Source: Pseudomonadota bacterium (GTDB lineage: Bacteria; Pseudomonadota; Alphaproteobacteria; Rhodospirillales; 2-02-FULL-58-16). Taken from it: a DNA stretch of 7,340 bases. Below are positions 1 through 6,115 of this stretch, in pieces. The stretch is taken from assembly GCA_022560215.1 (NCBI GenBank), contig JADFTO010000141.1, forward strand, positions 1 through 7,340. The letters are read 5' to 3'. Every line of letters starts with the position of its first letter. Positions within the stretch are counted from its first letter, which is position 1. Under the pieces are notes generated by a model, which made no database searches, was not told the DNA's origin, and saw only the letters and a list, made by a program, of their open reading frames with translations. The position numbers and the translations under genes are program-made.

Positions 1-427
<427 letters not shown>

Positions 428-556
428 GGGACCCTATTTACGTTGAAGTGCCCGGCCCAACCGGCCAGGAATAAAGACAATGGCCCGTGGCGTAAAGGGG
501 GGCTCGAGGCCCGTTTAAGTAACGGCTGCGGGTGAGGGAAGGGGAAGAAGGGTTAT

Positions 557-853
557 CTAAGCGACGCCGCGTTCCTTGCCCTCGGCGGCGGTCCTGGTTT
601 CCAGGTCCGCGAGGGCGTCCTCGGCGCTGGTCCGCTTGGCGATGAGCACCTTGACCTCGGTCTCCATGACGCCGAGGCGCTTGCTGAACTCGGTGATGGC
701 CTTGTTGTTTTCCTTCAGGGACTCGGTGACCGGCTTGACGTGGGCCTTGATCAAGGCCTCGTTCTGGCTTGAGCCCCGTTCCATGGATTCGGCCGAGAAC
801 CACAAGGCGACGAAGGCCACGAACAGCGCGATGGTGCCGATGAGGATGGACAT
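557..853 (-). CDS. Small single-span membrane protein with coiled-coil tail (hypothetical)
   Basis: I do not recognise this 98-residue protein. Residues 3-19 form one hydrophobic segment (ILIGTIALFVAFVALWF), followed by a polar region with regular heptad-like spacing from about 44 to 88 that should form a coiled coil. The predicted form is an inner-membrane anchor with a helical cytoplasmic or periplasmic tail. The start at 853 is chosen over the longer reading that begins at 940. It places the hydrophobic segment at the very N-terminus, and a GGAAGGGA Shine-Dalgarno lies about 8 bases upstream. The longer version would add residues translated from AT-rich promoter-like DNA. The gene lies between uvrA and ssb on the uvrA strand, 129 bases from the uvrA start, so partial read-through into uvrA is possible. 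The function is unknown; a scaffold or membrane-tether role is only a guess from shape. Confidence 0.72.
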   Translation of the reverse strand: MSILIGTIALFVAFVALWFSAESMERGSSQNEALIKAHVKPVTESLKENNKAITEFSKRLGVMETEVKVLIAKRTSAEDALADLETRTAAEGKERGVA

Positions 854-879
854 TCTCGATCCCTTCCGGTGGCCCCTTG

Positions 880-908
880 TATCCACAATATCATGTGGAT
901 TTGTGCAA
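880..908 (-). promoter_or_regulatory. Candidate promoter of the small membrane-protein gene, with an internal inverted repeat
   Basis: On the minus strand, TTGCAC (908-903) and TGGATA (885-880) are separated by 17 bases and read as -35 and -10 boxes. Transcription would start about 20 bases before the ATG at 853, leaving room for the Shine-Dalgarno. A perfect 7-base inverted repeat, ATCCACA (881-887) and TGTGGAT (894-900) with a 6-base centre, fills the spacer and overlaps the -10. That is the geometry of a repressor operator. The boxes are only moderate matches and no regulator is known. Confidence 0.4.
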
Positions 909-1029
909 TATGAATACAAAATATGGGTGAATGGCAACAAAAAAACCGGGACCGCCCATGGCCGGCCGGCCTGATGGAGGGCCGCAGCGGCGGGGTCGGA
1001 CCGGCGAGCGGATCACTCGCGGATCGTGT

Positions 1030-1044
1030 GTTCATGTTTCGTTC
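1030..1044 (+). promoter_or_regulatory. LexA (SOS) box of alphaproteobacterial type upstream of ssb
   Basis: The sequence GTTCATGTTTCGTTC is an exact GTTC-N7-GTTC direct repeat, the known LexA operator of alphaproteobacteria, which differs from the CTGT-N8-ACAG box of enterics. It directly abuts the TTGACC hexamer at 1045-1050, so bound LexA should block RNA polymerase at the ssb promoter. It lies about 145 bases before the ssb start. The family knowledge supports SOS control of ssb and uvrA in this class; binding here is inferred. Confidence 0.8.
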
Positions 1045-1073
1045 TTGACCGGCCCGGGAAAAAATGGGAATAT
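1045..1073 (+). promoter_or_regulatory. Candidate ssb promoter
   Basis: TTGACC (1045-1050) is a good -35 match. After 17 bases comes GAATAT (1068-1073), a weak -10 match. The adjoining LexA box at 1030-1044 strengthens the call. Transcription from here would give a leader of roughly 110 bases. Confidence 0.45.
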
Positions 1074-1187
1074 CGCCGTCCGCCGGAAGCGGCGACCCGG
1101 TTATCCCCGGTTTCCACCGGAGGGGCCACTGGCGGGAAGCCGCGCGCCCGTTTAATGTGCCGGTGTTTCGAGTGAAAAGGGGATTCC

Positions 1188-1679
1188 ATGGCAGGCAGCG
1201 TGAACAAGGTCATACTGGTGGGCAATCTCGGGCGCGACCCGGAAGTCCGCTATTCCCAGAGCGGCACCAAGATCGTCAACATGCGCCTGGCCACGGGCGA
1301 ATCCTGGAAGGACAAGCAGACCGGCGAGCGCCGGGAGAAGACCGAATGGCACACGGTCGTCATCTTCGACGAGCGCCTCGCCGACGTGGCCGAGAAGTAC
1401 CTGCGCAAGGGCTCCAAGATCTACGTCGAGGGCCAGTTGCAGACCCGCAAGTGGACCGGCAACGACGGCCAGGAACGCTACTCCACGGAAGTCGTTCTCA
1501 ACCGCTTCCGGGGCGTGCTCACCATGCTCGACAGCCGGCGCGACGGCGGCGGCGCCCCGGACCGTGACGACGACCGCGACGCCGTCCCCGCCGATAACGG
1601 CGGCCCCGCGCCCGATAACGGCCCCGGGCCCGATAAAGTCGGCGGCGGGACGGACCTGGACGACGAAATCCCGTTTTAG
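1188..1679 (+). CDS. ssb: Single-stranded DNA-binding protein SSB
   Basis: SSB binds single-stranded DNA as a homotetramer during replication, recombination and repair, and recruits partners through its C-terminal tail. The 163 residues start with MAGSVNKVILVGNLGRDPEVR, as in alphaproteobacterial SSBs. The OB fold covers about residues 5-113. Trp40, Trp54, His55 and Phe60 sit where Escherichia coli SSB has its DNA-stacking aromatics and interface histidine, and Trp89 corresponds to its Trp88. A low-complexity linker rich in Gly, Asp, Pro and Asn (about 117-154) leads to the acidic protein-interaction tip DLDDEIPF at 156-163. The length is normal and the gene is complete. AGGGG lies 6 bases before the ATG at 1188. 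A LexA box and promoter-like hexamers upstream predict SOS induction. The DNA of the linker contains short GATAA repeats (1591-1637). Confidence 0.98.
   Translation: MAGSVNKVILVGNLGRDPEVRYSQSGTKIVNMRLATGESWKDKQTGERREKTEWHTVVIFDERLADVAEKYLRKGSKIYVEGQLQTRKWTGNDGQERYSTEVVLNRFRGVLTMLDSRRDGGGAPDRDDDRDAVPADNGGPAPDNGPGPDKVGGGTDLDDEIPF
1591..1637 (+). repeat. Short degenerate direct repeats in the ssb linker
   Basis: CCGATAAC occurs at 1591-1598 and 1612-1619, and CCGATAAA at 1629-1636. They encode the Pro/Ala-Asp-Asn/Lys repeats of the disordered SSB linker. Such repeats are prone to slippage and may vary in number between strains. They are too short to suggest a separate element. Confidence 0.5.
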
Positions 1680-1729
1680 GCGCTATCCGGGCGCCGCCCC
1701 CCGCCAAAGCTAAACGAAACGATAGACGC

Positions 1730-1744
1730 GGCCTGTCACAGGCC
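1730..1744. terminator. Hairpin downstream of ssb, possible terminator
   Basis: GGCCTG-TCA-CAGGCC is a perfect 6-bp stem with a 3-base loop, 50 bases after the ssb stop. No T-run follows on either strand, so intrinsic termination would be inefficient. It may instead protect the 3' end of the ssb transcript. Confidence 0.4.
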
Positions 1745-1764
1745 CCGGTGGCTTCGGTCAAATT

Positions 1765-1790
1765 GCGAACGACCATACAAATGGGTTCGC
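1765..1790. repeat. Long inverted repeat / bulged stem-loop
   Basis: GCGAAC-GA-CCAT, loop ACAA, then ATGGGTTCGC. The arms pair over 10 bp once the GA at 1771-1772 is bulged out, and each outer arm can be extended slightly. No T-run follows. It could be a regulator site, an RNA structure in the leader of the downstream genes, or part of the ssb 3' end. It does not match the GTTC-N7-GTTC LexA box, because the GAAC and GTTC are inverted and 14 bases apart. Confidence 0.5.
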
Positions 1791-1862
1791 GAAATGCCAC
1801 GAACGGCGCCCCGGCGCCGCCCGCCGATGAGGCCCCGGCTTTCCGGCAACGGGCGGTCCGGA

Positions 1863-1892
1863 TTTACATTTAGTGTCATATTTCAATATGTT
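1863..1892 (+). promoter_or_regulatory. Candidate promoter for the downstream gene cluster
   Basis: TTTACA (1863-1868) matches the -35 consensus at five of six positions and TATGTT (1887-1892) matches the -10 at four of six, with an 18-base spacer. The patch is strikingly AT-rich for this window. It also contains CATAT-TTCA-ATATG (1878-1891), a small inverted repeat that overlaps the -10 and could be an operator. The leader to the SnoaL-like start at 2068 would be about 170 bases. Confidence 0.42.
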
Positions 1893-1899
1893 ATGTGGA

Positions 1900-1986
1900 A
1901 TGATCCGCGCCGCGGCCGGGGCAACCGGCATCGACGAAGCCACGGCGCGCAGGGTTTACGAGGTCATGGTCCAGGCCGCGGAATAG
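1900..1986 (+). CDS. Possible 28-residue small protein or leader peptide
   Basis: The reading MIRAAAGATGIDEATARRVY continues to an AAE ending before TAG at 1984-1986. It looks protein-like: 24 of 28 codons end in G or C, as in the real genes here, and residues 11-28 would form an amphipathic helix. An in-frame ATG also lies at 1888. Neither start has a Shine-Dalgarno. If the promoter at 1863-1892 is real, the message would begin almost at the ATG at 1900, so translation would be leaderless. It may be a small protein, a leader peptide, or the tail of a decayed gene. I do not recognise it. Confidence 0.28.
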   Translation: MIRAAAGATGIDEATARRVYEVMVQAAE

Positions 1987-2067
1987 CATGAGGAATACGG
2001 AGACAACGGGATTTGTCCGCCGCGCGATTTGAACGTTATACTCGATCGGCTTACGGGAAATGGGGGC

Positions 2068-2472
2068 ATGTCCGAAAATATCGCCGTGCTGTTCGCCAAC
2101 GAAGCCTTTTACCTTGCCTTCGCCGGCGGCGATTTCGAGGCCATGGACGAGTTGTGGTCCAGGGAAGGCTTGGTCACCTGCATCCATCCGGGGTGGAATC
2201 TCCTTTCGGGACGCGAAGACGTGATGGAAAGCTGGGTGGCCATCCTGGCCAATCCCAACGCCACCAGGATCAAGTACCGCAACGCCGCGGCGACCCTGTT
2301 CGGGGAACTGGCCCTGGTGACCTGCTACGAGGAGCTGGAACAGGGATTTCTCATCGCCACCAACATATTCATCCGCGAGGACGGCACCTGGAAGATGATC
2401 CACCACCAGGCCGGCGCGTCGCCTGTCCCGCCGGAGGAAGAAGAGCCTGATTTTCCCGACACCATGCAGTAA
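2068..2472 (+). CDS. SnoaL/NTF2-like domain protein (nuclear transport factor 2 family)
   Basis: The 134-residue protein matches the SnoaL_3-type cone-shaped alpha+beta barrel. It opens with the helix NEAFYLAFAGGDFEAMDELW (11-30), then TCIHPGWNLLSGREDVMESW (37-56), and ends in the strands around LALVTCYEE (81-89), ATNIFIREDGTWKMIHHQAG (97-116). Members are small cytoplasmic proteins that bind or isomerise small hydrophobic ligands; most are uncharacterised. His40 and the pair His112-His113 line the likely pocket. The short acidic tail (EEEEPDF) is outside the domain. ATG 2068 is preferred because it gives the normal N-terminus; an in-frame TTG at 2029 would add 13 atypical residues. The gene is the first of a closely spaced pair, 15 bases before the cyclophilin-like gene. 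Its role is unknown; by context it could bind or act on the substrate of the downstream decarboxylase. Confidence 0.85.
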   Translation: MSENIAVLFANEAFYLAFAGGDFEAMDELWSREGLVTCIHPGWNLLSGREDVMESWVAILANPNATRIKYRNAAATLFGELALVTCYEELEQGFLIATNIFIREDGTWKMIHHQAGASPVPPEEEEPDFPDTMQ

Positions 2473-2487
2473 GGGGGGGCGAGACCG

Positions 2488-2865
2488 ATGCGCAAGATCA
2501 AGATGACCATCGGCGGGATCGAGATCACCGCCGAGTTGTTCGACACGCCGACGGCCGACGCCATCCACCAAAGCCTGCCCTTCACGTCCACGGCCCAGAC
2601 CTGGGGAGAGGAAGTCTATTTCTCGACCCCGGTCGGCGTGGCCAGGGAAGCCGGCGCCAAGGCCGTGGTGGAGGCGGGAGAACTGGCCTTCTGGGTGGAG
2701 GGAAATTCCATCGCCATCGGCTTCGGCCCGACGCCCATCTCGGAGGGCGACGAGATCCGCCTCGCCGCCCCGACCAACATCTGGGGACGGGCGCTGGACG
2801 ACGTCCGCGCCCTGAAGGGCGCCAGGAACGGCGATCCCGTCCGCGTGGAGCGCCTGGACACTTAG
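2488..2865 (+). CDS. Cyclophilin-like-fold protein (Cyclophil_like / DUF369, TM1367 type)
   Basis: The protein has 125 residues, the usual length for this family, which has a cyclophilin-like beta barrel but is not shown to be a prolyl isomerase. Recognisable landmarks are the N-terminal strand pair (MRKIKMTIGGIEITAEL), SLPFTSTAQTWGEEVYFSTP (29-48), GELAFWVEGNSIAIGFGPTP (64-83, with the typical GFGPTP turn), and NIWGRALDD (97-105). No signal peptide is visible, so it is cytoplasmic. The start at 2488 follows a G-rich Shine-Dalgarno (AAGGGGGGG) about 7 bases upstream. It is 15 bases behind the SnoaL-like gene, so the two are co-transcribed. It is followed by a GC hairpin at 2872-2892. Homologues are often near metabolic enzymes, but their activity is not established. 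The fold call is firm; the function is unknown. Confidence 0.83.
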   Translation: MRKIKMTIGGIEITAELFDTPTADAIHQSLPFTSTAQTWGEEVYFSTPVGVAREAGAKAVVEAGELAFWVEGNSIAIGFGPTPISEGDEIRLAAPTNIWGRALDDVRALKGARNGDPVRVERLDT

Positions 2866-3074
2866 AACCTCCCCCGGACGCGCCGACCGGGGAATGATGG
2901 CGGATCGATTGGCGCCCTCCGGCAGAAGAGAACGGTATTCCTCCCATAGGCCGATGTTTGTTGAGCTTGCAAGGAAAAGCGGGCAAGATCACGGCGAATC
3001 AACGCTTGGCCCGGAGAGCGTGGTGGCGCTCCCGGGGGCCGTCGGCGTTTTTGCCATGGGGGACTGCCGCCCGA
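2866..3074 (+). other. Leader of the aldolase gene
   Basis: These 209 bases carry the GC hairpin at 2872-2892 and then a moderately GC-rich leader. TTGAGC at 2961-2966 followed 17 bases later by CAAGAT (2984-2989) is a weak promoter candidate only. Nothing else convincing is visible. Confidence 0.35.
2872..2892. terminator. GC-rich hairpin between the cyclophilin-like and aldolase genes
   Basis: CCCCGG-A-CG-CGC-CG-A-CCGGGG forms a 6-bp stem, an A/A mismatch, 2 more base pairs and a 3-base loop, 6 bases after the cyclophilin-like stop. There is no T-run, so it may attenuate or mark a processing point rather than terminate fully. It splits the four-gene cluster into two pairs. Confidence 0.42.
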
Positions 3075-3818
3075 ATGGACACCGCGTCCAATATGGGAGA
3101 AGCCAGGCTGCGCACGGAGGTGGCGGCCTGCACGCTGCTCCTCAACATGGAAGGCCTTCTCGGCTACAGCGGCCATGTCAGCGTCCGCCTGCCGGGACAG
3201 GACGCCTTCCTGATCCAGCCCGTCGACCAAAGCCGCGCCGAGCTGACGCCGGACCACCTTCTCGTCGTCGATTTCGAAGGCGATACCATCTCCGGCCCCG
3301 AGGGCGTGAAACCCCCGTCCGAGCGCTTCATCCATTCGGAAATCCTCAAGGCCCGGCCGGACGTCAACGCCGTCGCCCATTTCCATCCCGAGATCGCCAC
3401 CCTGTTCACCCTGGTCGAGGACATCCCCTTGCGCCCGATGAAGAATCACGCCAGCCGCTGGGCCAGCGGAATCCCGGTGCATCCCGATCCCGGCCACGTG
3501 AATTCGCCCGCCCTCGGGCTGGCCCTGGCGGAGACCCTGAACGGCCATCAGGCCCTCCTGATCCGCGCCCATGGGGCCGTCCTGGTCGCCGAGAGCGTGC
3601 CCGCGATCCTGGTCGATTCGGTTCATTTCGAGGAAAACGCCCGGGCCCTGCAGCGGGCGGCGTCCATGGGCAAGCCCGCGCCGCTGACGGCGGACGAGAT
3701 GGAGAGCTTCAGGGGACGCTTCAACCGGGAAAAGCATGTCGCCAAGCTGTGGAAATACTACCTGGGTAAGGGATACGGCTCGGGCGTCCTGCCGGCCGAG
3801 TGGGCCGCCATGCCGTGA
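3075..3818 (+). CDS. Class II aldolase/adducin family protein
   Basis: Members are zinc-dependent aldolases, epimerases or decarboxylases that cleave or rearrange small hydroxy-acids or sugar phosphates in the cytoplasm. The 247 residues show the full domain at about 12-205: GLLGYSGHVSVRLPG (27-41) in the place of the usual GNISxR loop, the acidic residue Glu83, the zinc ligands His102 and His104 (AVAHFHPE) and the third ligand His166 (LLIRAHGAVL). A C-terminal extension to GVLPAEW follows. The start at 3075 gives a normal N-terminus (MDTASNMGEARLRTEVAACT); an alternative ATG is at 3093. A GGGGGA lies 11 bases upstream, so the ribosome-binding site is loose. The longer reading from a TTG at 2958 adds basic, non-conserved residues and is rejected. 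The ubiD start follows after 35 bases with its own strong Shine-Dalgarno. The pairing suggests a shared pathway. The substrate is unknown. Confidence 0.9.
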   Translation: MDTASNMGEARLRTEVAACTLLLNMEGLLGYSGHVSVRLPGQDAFLIQPVDQSRAELTPDHLLVVDFEGDTISGPEGVKPPSERFIHSEILKARPDVNAVAHFHPEIATLFTLVEDIPLRPMKNHASRWASGIPVHPDPGHVNSPALGLALAETLNGHQALLIRAHGAVLVAESVPAILVDSVHFEENARALQRAASMGKPAPLTADEMESFRGRFNREKHVAKLWKYYLGKGYGSGVLPAEWAAMP

Positions 3819-3853
3819 CTTTGATATCCGACACCAATCCTAAGGAGATGACC

Positions 3854-5374
3854 ATGAAAGACGATGCCGGCTTAAATCAGGAACAGGACCCCACCGGCGG
3901 CGGGCTTGGAGCGCGGGACCTGAGCGCCATCACGCCCGAGATTCCCTATTCTGATCTCAGGGAATGGGTCGAGGAGGCGCGGAAGCTGGACGAGATCAGG
4001 GAGGTCGAGGGCGCCAGCTGGGAGAGGGACATCGGCATGGCCGCCGAGGTCGTGCTCTTGCGCGACGACGCGCCCTGCGTCTTGTTCAAGGACATTCCCG
4101 GCACCATCGAGGGCTCCCGGGTGCTCATCAACTTCTTCGGCGGCAAGCGCAAGAACATGACGCTCGGATTCCCCACCGACCTTTCCAAGCTGGAGCTGTC
4201 CGAGGCCTTCCGCATCCACTTCATAGCCGACCTCAAGCAGATCCCGCCCCGGGAAGTGGACGACGGTCCCATCCTCGAGAACGTCATGATGGAAGGCGAC
4301 ATCGACGTGACCCGGTTCCCGACGCCGCTCTGGCATGAAGAGGACGGCGGCCGCTACATCGGCACGGGCTCCTTCAACGTCACCCGGGACCCCGACAACG
4401 GCTGGATTAACTGCGGCACCTACCGGGTGATGATTCACGACGAGAAGTCCGTCGGCTTCTACATTTCGCCCGGCAAGCACGGCCGCATCATGCGGGACAA
4501 GTATTTAAGCCGCGGCGAGTCCATGCCCGTCGCCATCGTGGTCGGCGGCGATCCCATGTCCTTCCTCATGGGCTGCAGCGAGGTGCCCCACGGCGTCTCC
4601 GAATACGACGTGCTGGGCGGCATGCGGGGCAAGCCCGTGGACGTGATCAAGGGCAGGGTGACGGGCCTGCCCATCCCGGCCAACGCCGAGATCGTCCTGG
4701 AAGGGTTCGTCGAGCCCGGAAACGTGAAGCCTGAAGGCCCCTTCGGCGAATGGACCGGCTACTACGCCAGCGACATCCGCGAGGAGCCGGTCATGGACAT
4801 CAAGGCCATCTACCATCGCAACGATCCCATCATCCTCGGCTGCCCGCCGCAGCGGCCGCCCGACGAGCTCTGCCGCTACCGGGCGGTGACCCGCTCGGCC
4901 CTGATCCGCGAAAACATCGCCCAGGCGGGCGTGCCCGACGTGACCGCCGTCTGGGCCCACGAGATCGGCGGCTCCCGGCTGTTCCTCGCCGTCGCCATCA
5001 AGCAGCGCTACGCGGGGCACGCCAAGCAGGCCGGCCACATCGCCTGTCAATGCCACGTCGGCGCCTACTGCGGGCGCTACGTGGTGGTGGTGGACGACGA
5101 CATCGACGTCTCCGACCTGGAACAGGTGATGTGGGCCCTGGTCACGCGCTCGGACCCGGCGACTTCCATCGACATCATCACCAATGCCTGGAGCACGCCA
5201 TTGGACCCGCGCATCCACCCGGACGAAAAGGCGAAGGGCAACACCACCAATTCACGGGCCATCATCGACGCCTGCCGCCCCTACCACTGGCGCGACCAAT
5301 TTCCCAAGGTCAACACGCCGAGCCCGGAACTGGCCCGGGAAGCGCGGCAGAAATGGGGGTTCCTGTTCGACTGA
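3854..5374 (+). CDS. UbiD-family prenyl-FMN-dependent (de)carboxylase
   Basis: UbiD enzymes reversibly decarboxylate aromatic, heteroaromatic or alpha,beta-unsaturated acids with prenylated FMN, which is supplied by a UbiX flavin prenyltransferase. No ubiX is in the window. The 506-residue length is normal. Compared with Aspergillus Fdc1, the key residues are all in register: Asn186 and Arg191 in the INCGTYR motif (Fdc1 Asn168, Arg173), His209 in SPGKHG (His191), Glu243 in CSEVPHG (Glu233), and Glu294 and Glu299 in PEGPFGEWTGYY (Glu277, Glu282). The metal ligands and the catalytic Glu-Arg-Glu network are therefore intact. An N-terminal extension of about 25 Gly/Asp/Gln-rich residues precedes the domain. 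The start at 3854 has AAGGAG 6 bases upstream; the in-frame ATG at 3848 abuts that site and is rejected. It is co-directional with the aldolase gene. The exact substrate (benzoate-type, furoate-type, pyrrole-type or aliphatic) cannot be read from the motifs. Confidence 0.95.
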   Translation: MKDDAGLNQEQDPTGGGLGARDLSAITPEIPYSDLREWVEEARKLDEIREVEGASWERDIGMAAEVVLLRDDAPCVLFKDIPGTIEGSRVLINFFGGKRKNMTLGFPTDLSKLELSEAFRIHFIADLKQIPPREVDDGPILENVMMEGDIDVTRFPTPLWHEEDGGRYIGTGSFNVTRDPDNGWINCGTYRVMIHDEKSVGFYISPGKHGRIMRDKYLSRGESMPVAIVVGGDPMSFLMGCSEVPHGVSEYDVLGGMRGKPVDVIKGRVTGLPIPANAEIVLEGFVEPGNVKPEGPFGEWTGYYASDIREEPVMDIKAIYHRNDPIILGCPPQRPPDELCRYRAVTRSALIRENIAQAGVPDVTAVWAHEIGGSRLFLAVAIKQRYAGHAKQAGHIACQCHVGAYCGRYVVVVDDDIDVSDLEQVMWALVTRSDPATSIDIITNAWSTPLDPRIHPDEKAKGNTTNSRAIIDACRPYHWRDQFPKVNTPSPELAREARQKWGFLFD

Positions 5375-5393
5375 CCGGCCCCGGGGTTCTTTT

Positions 5394-6065
5394 CTAGGAT
5401 TCCTTCGCCCGGCCCGTCCAATCGGGCGGGTTCTCCGCCTTGATGCGCCTGGCGTCCTTGGTCAGTTCCTTGATGGCGCCCATGATGGGCAGGGACAATC
5501 CCGCCTCGTCGGTCATGTTCGAGACCAGCTGCATGTCCTTGAGCGCCCAGGTGAAGCTCATGCGGTCCCAGTCCTCCAGGGCCTGGGACTTGCCCGAGCT
5601 GATGAGCAGCGCCTGGCGCAACTTGGCCAGGTCGATCCCCACCGCCTCGGACAGCCGGCCAGCCTCGATCAGGGCGATGCCGTTCACCCACAGCAGGAAG
5701 TTGTTCATGGCCTTGGCGAACTGGCCGAACCCGACCTCGCCCAGATGGTGGATGTCCGACGAAAAGGCCGCGTAGACGGGCTTGGCACGCTCGACCACCG
5801 CGTCGGTGCCGCCGAGGAGCGCCAAGAGCGTGCCTTCGTCCGCCGCCCAGCGGCCCCGGCAGAGGGGCGCGTCGCAGACGTAGACGCCTTTCCTGGCGGC
5901 GGCCTTCTCAAGATCCCTGACCGTATTTGGGGCGACGGTGGACGACACCGCGATCACCGTGCCCGGCTCCATGGTCTCCAGCAATCCGTCCTCGCCCGAG
6001 GCCGCGGCCATGGTCTCGTCGGGCCCCGGCTTGGCCAGTGTCTCGGACGTCATGATCCACGGCAC
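5394..6065 (-). CDS. 3-hydroxyisobutyrate dehydrogenase-like NAD(P)-binding oxidoreductase, N-terminally truncated
   Basis: The family of beta-hydroxyacid dehydrogenases oxidises beta-hydroxy acids with NAD(P). What remains, about 220 residues, covers the end of the Rossmann domain (EDGLLETMEPGTVIAVSST), the substrate loop as DAPLCRGRWAADEGTL rather than the common DAPVSGG, the catalytic lysine in FGQFAKAMNN (Lys114 counted from the ATG at 6053), and the all-helical C-terminal domain to its natural stop at 5394. Full-length members have about 290-300 residues. The first 70 or so, including the GxGxxG nucleotide-binding loop, are missing. In frame, a stop lies at 6078-6080, and beyond it the DNA belongs to the racemase. 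A GTG at 6065 or the ATG at 6053 could start translation, but the product would not bind NAD(P). The gene converges on ubiD with a 19-base gap. By context it would act in the same pathway as UbiD. It is a pseudogene or a chimera edge. Confidence 0.85.
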   Translation of the reverse strand: MPWIMTSETLAKPGPDETMAAASGEDGLLETMEPGTVIAVSSTVAPNTVRDLEKAAARKGVYVCDAPLCRGRWAADEGTLLALLGGTDAVVERAKPVYAAFSSDIHHLGEVGFGQFAKAMNNFLLWVNGIALIEAGRLSEAVGIDLAKLRQALLISSGKSQALEDWDRMSFTWALKDMQLVSNMTDEAGLSLPIMGAIKELTKDARRIKAENPPDWTGRAKES

Positions 6066-6082
6066 TCCATCCGCGGATCATG
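6051..6082. repeat. 12-bp inverted repeat at the dehydrogenase break point
   Basis: CATGATCCACGG (6051-6062) and CCGCGGATCATG (6071-6082) are reverse complements at 11 of 12 positions, with an 8-base loop. The outer 8 bases of each arm match perfectly. In minus-strand RNA the one mismatch becomes a G-U pair. It lies exactly where homology to the dehydrogenase ends and just before the racemase begins. Confidence 0.7.
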
Positions 6083-6115
6083 GTATGGCGGCAGCTTTGA
6101 CGATACAACCGCTGC

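Larger units (their letters stand above)
854..1187. other. Divergent intergenic region between the small membrane-protein gene and ssb
   Basis: These 334 bases hold no convincing gene. The part next to the minus-strand gene (about 881-955) is AT-rich and carries its candidate promoter and an inverted repeat. The middle (about 956-1020) is GC-rich with nothing recognised. The part next to ssb carries a LexA box at 1030-1044 and promoter-like hexamers at 1045-1073. The ssb leader ends in an AGGGG ribosome-binding site, 6 bases before its ATG. Confidence 0.6.
1680..2067. other. Intergenic region between ssb and the SnoaL-like gene
   Basis: These 388 bases contain no established gene. From left to right they hold a T-less hairpin (1730-1744), a bulged stem-loop (1765-1790), a GC palindrome GGCGCC-CC-GGCGCC (1805-1818), and an AT-rich promoter-like patch (1861-1896) that contrasts sharply with its surroundings. 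A possible 28-residue ORF follows (1900-1986), then about 80 bases in which I see nothing definite. Confidence 0.6.

Noticed and set aside
446..466. GGCC-rich inverted repeat between uvrA and the small gene.
   Set aside because: Only 4-bp arms with mismatched flanks, no T-run. This is within chance for GC-rich DNA.
1891..2571. Long minus-strand ORF of 226 codons over the SnoaL-like gene.
   Set aside because: It is antisense to a recognisable SnoaL-like gene and the start of the cyclophilin-like gene, and has no domain-like pattern of its own. Long antisense frames are expected in GC-rich coding DNA.
2862..3737. Minus-strand ORF of 291 codons antisense to the aldolase gene.
   Set aside because: The plus strand encodes a class II aldolase with all zinc ligands. 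The antisense translation shows no motif, only the compositional echo of GC-rich codons.
2894..3769. Plus-strand ORF of 291 codons overlapping the aldolase in another frame.
   Set aside because: It is rich in Arg, Gly and Pro with no domain signal, as expected from an out-of-frame reading of a GC-rich gene.
4505..5218. Minus-strand ORF of 237 codons within ubiD.
   Set aside because: It is antisense to the catalytic half of UbiD, whose active-site residues are intact on the plus strand.
5375..5393. Possible bidirectional terminator between ubiD and the convergent dehydrogenase.
   Set aside because: A TTCTTTT run follows a CCCCGGGG palindrome, but no stem with a real loop can be drawn, so I did not call it.
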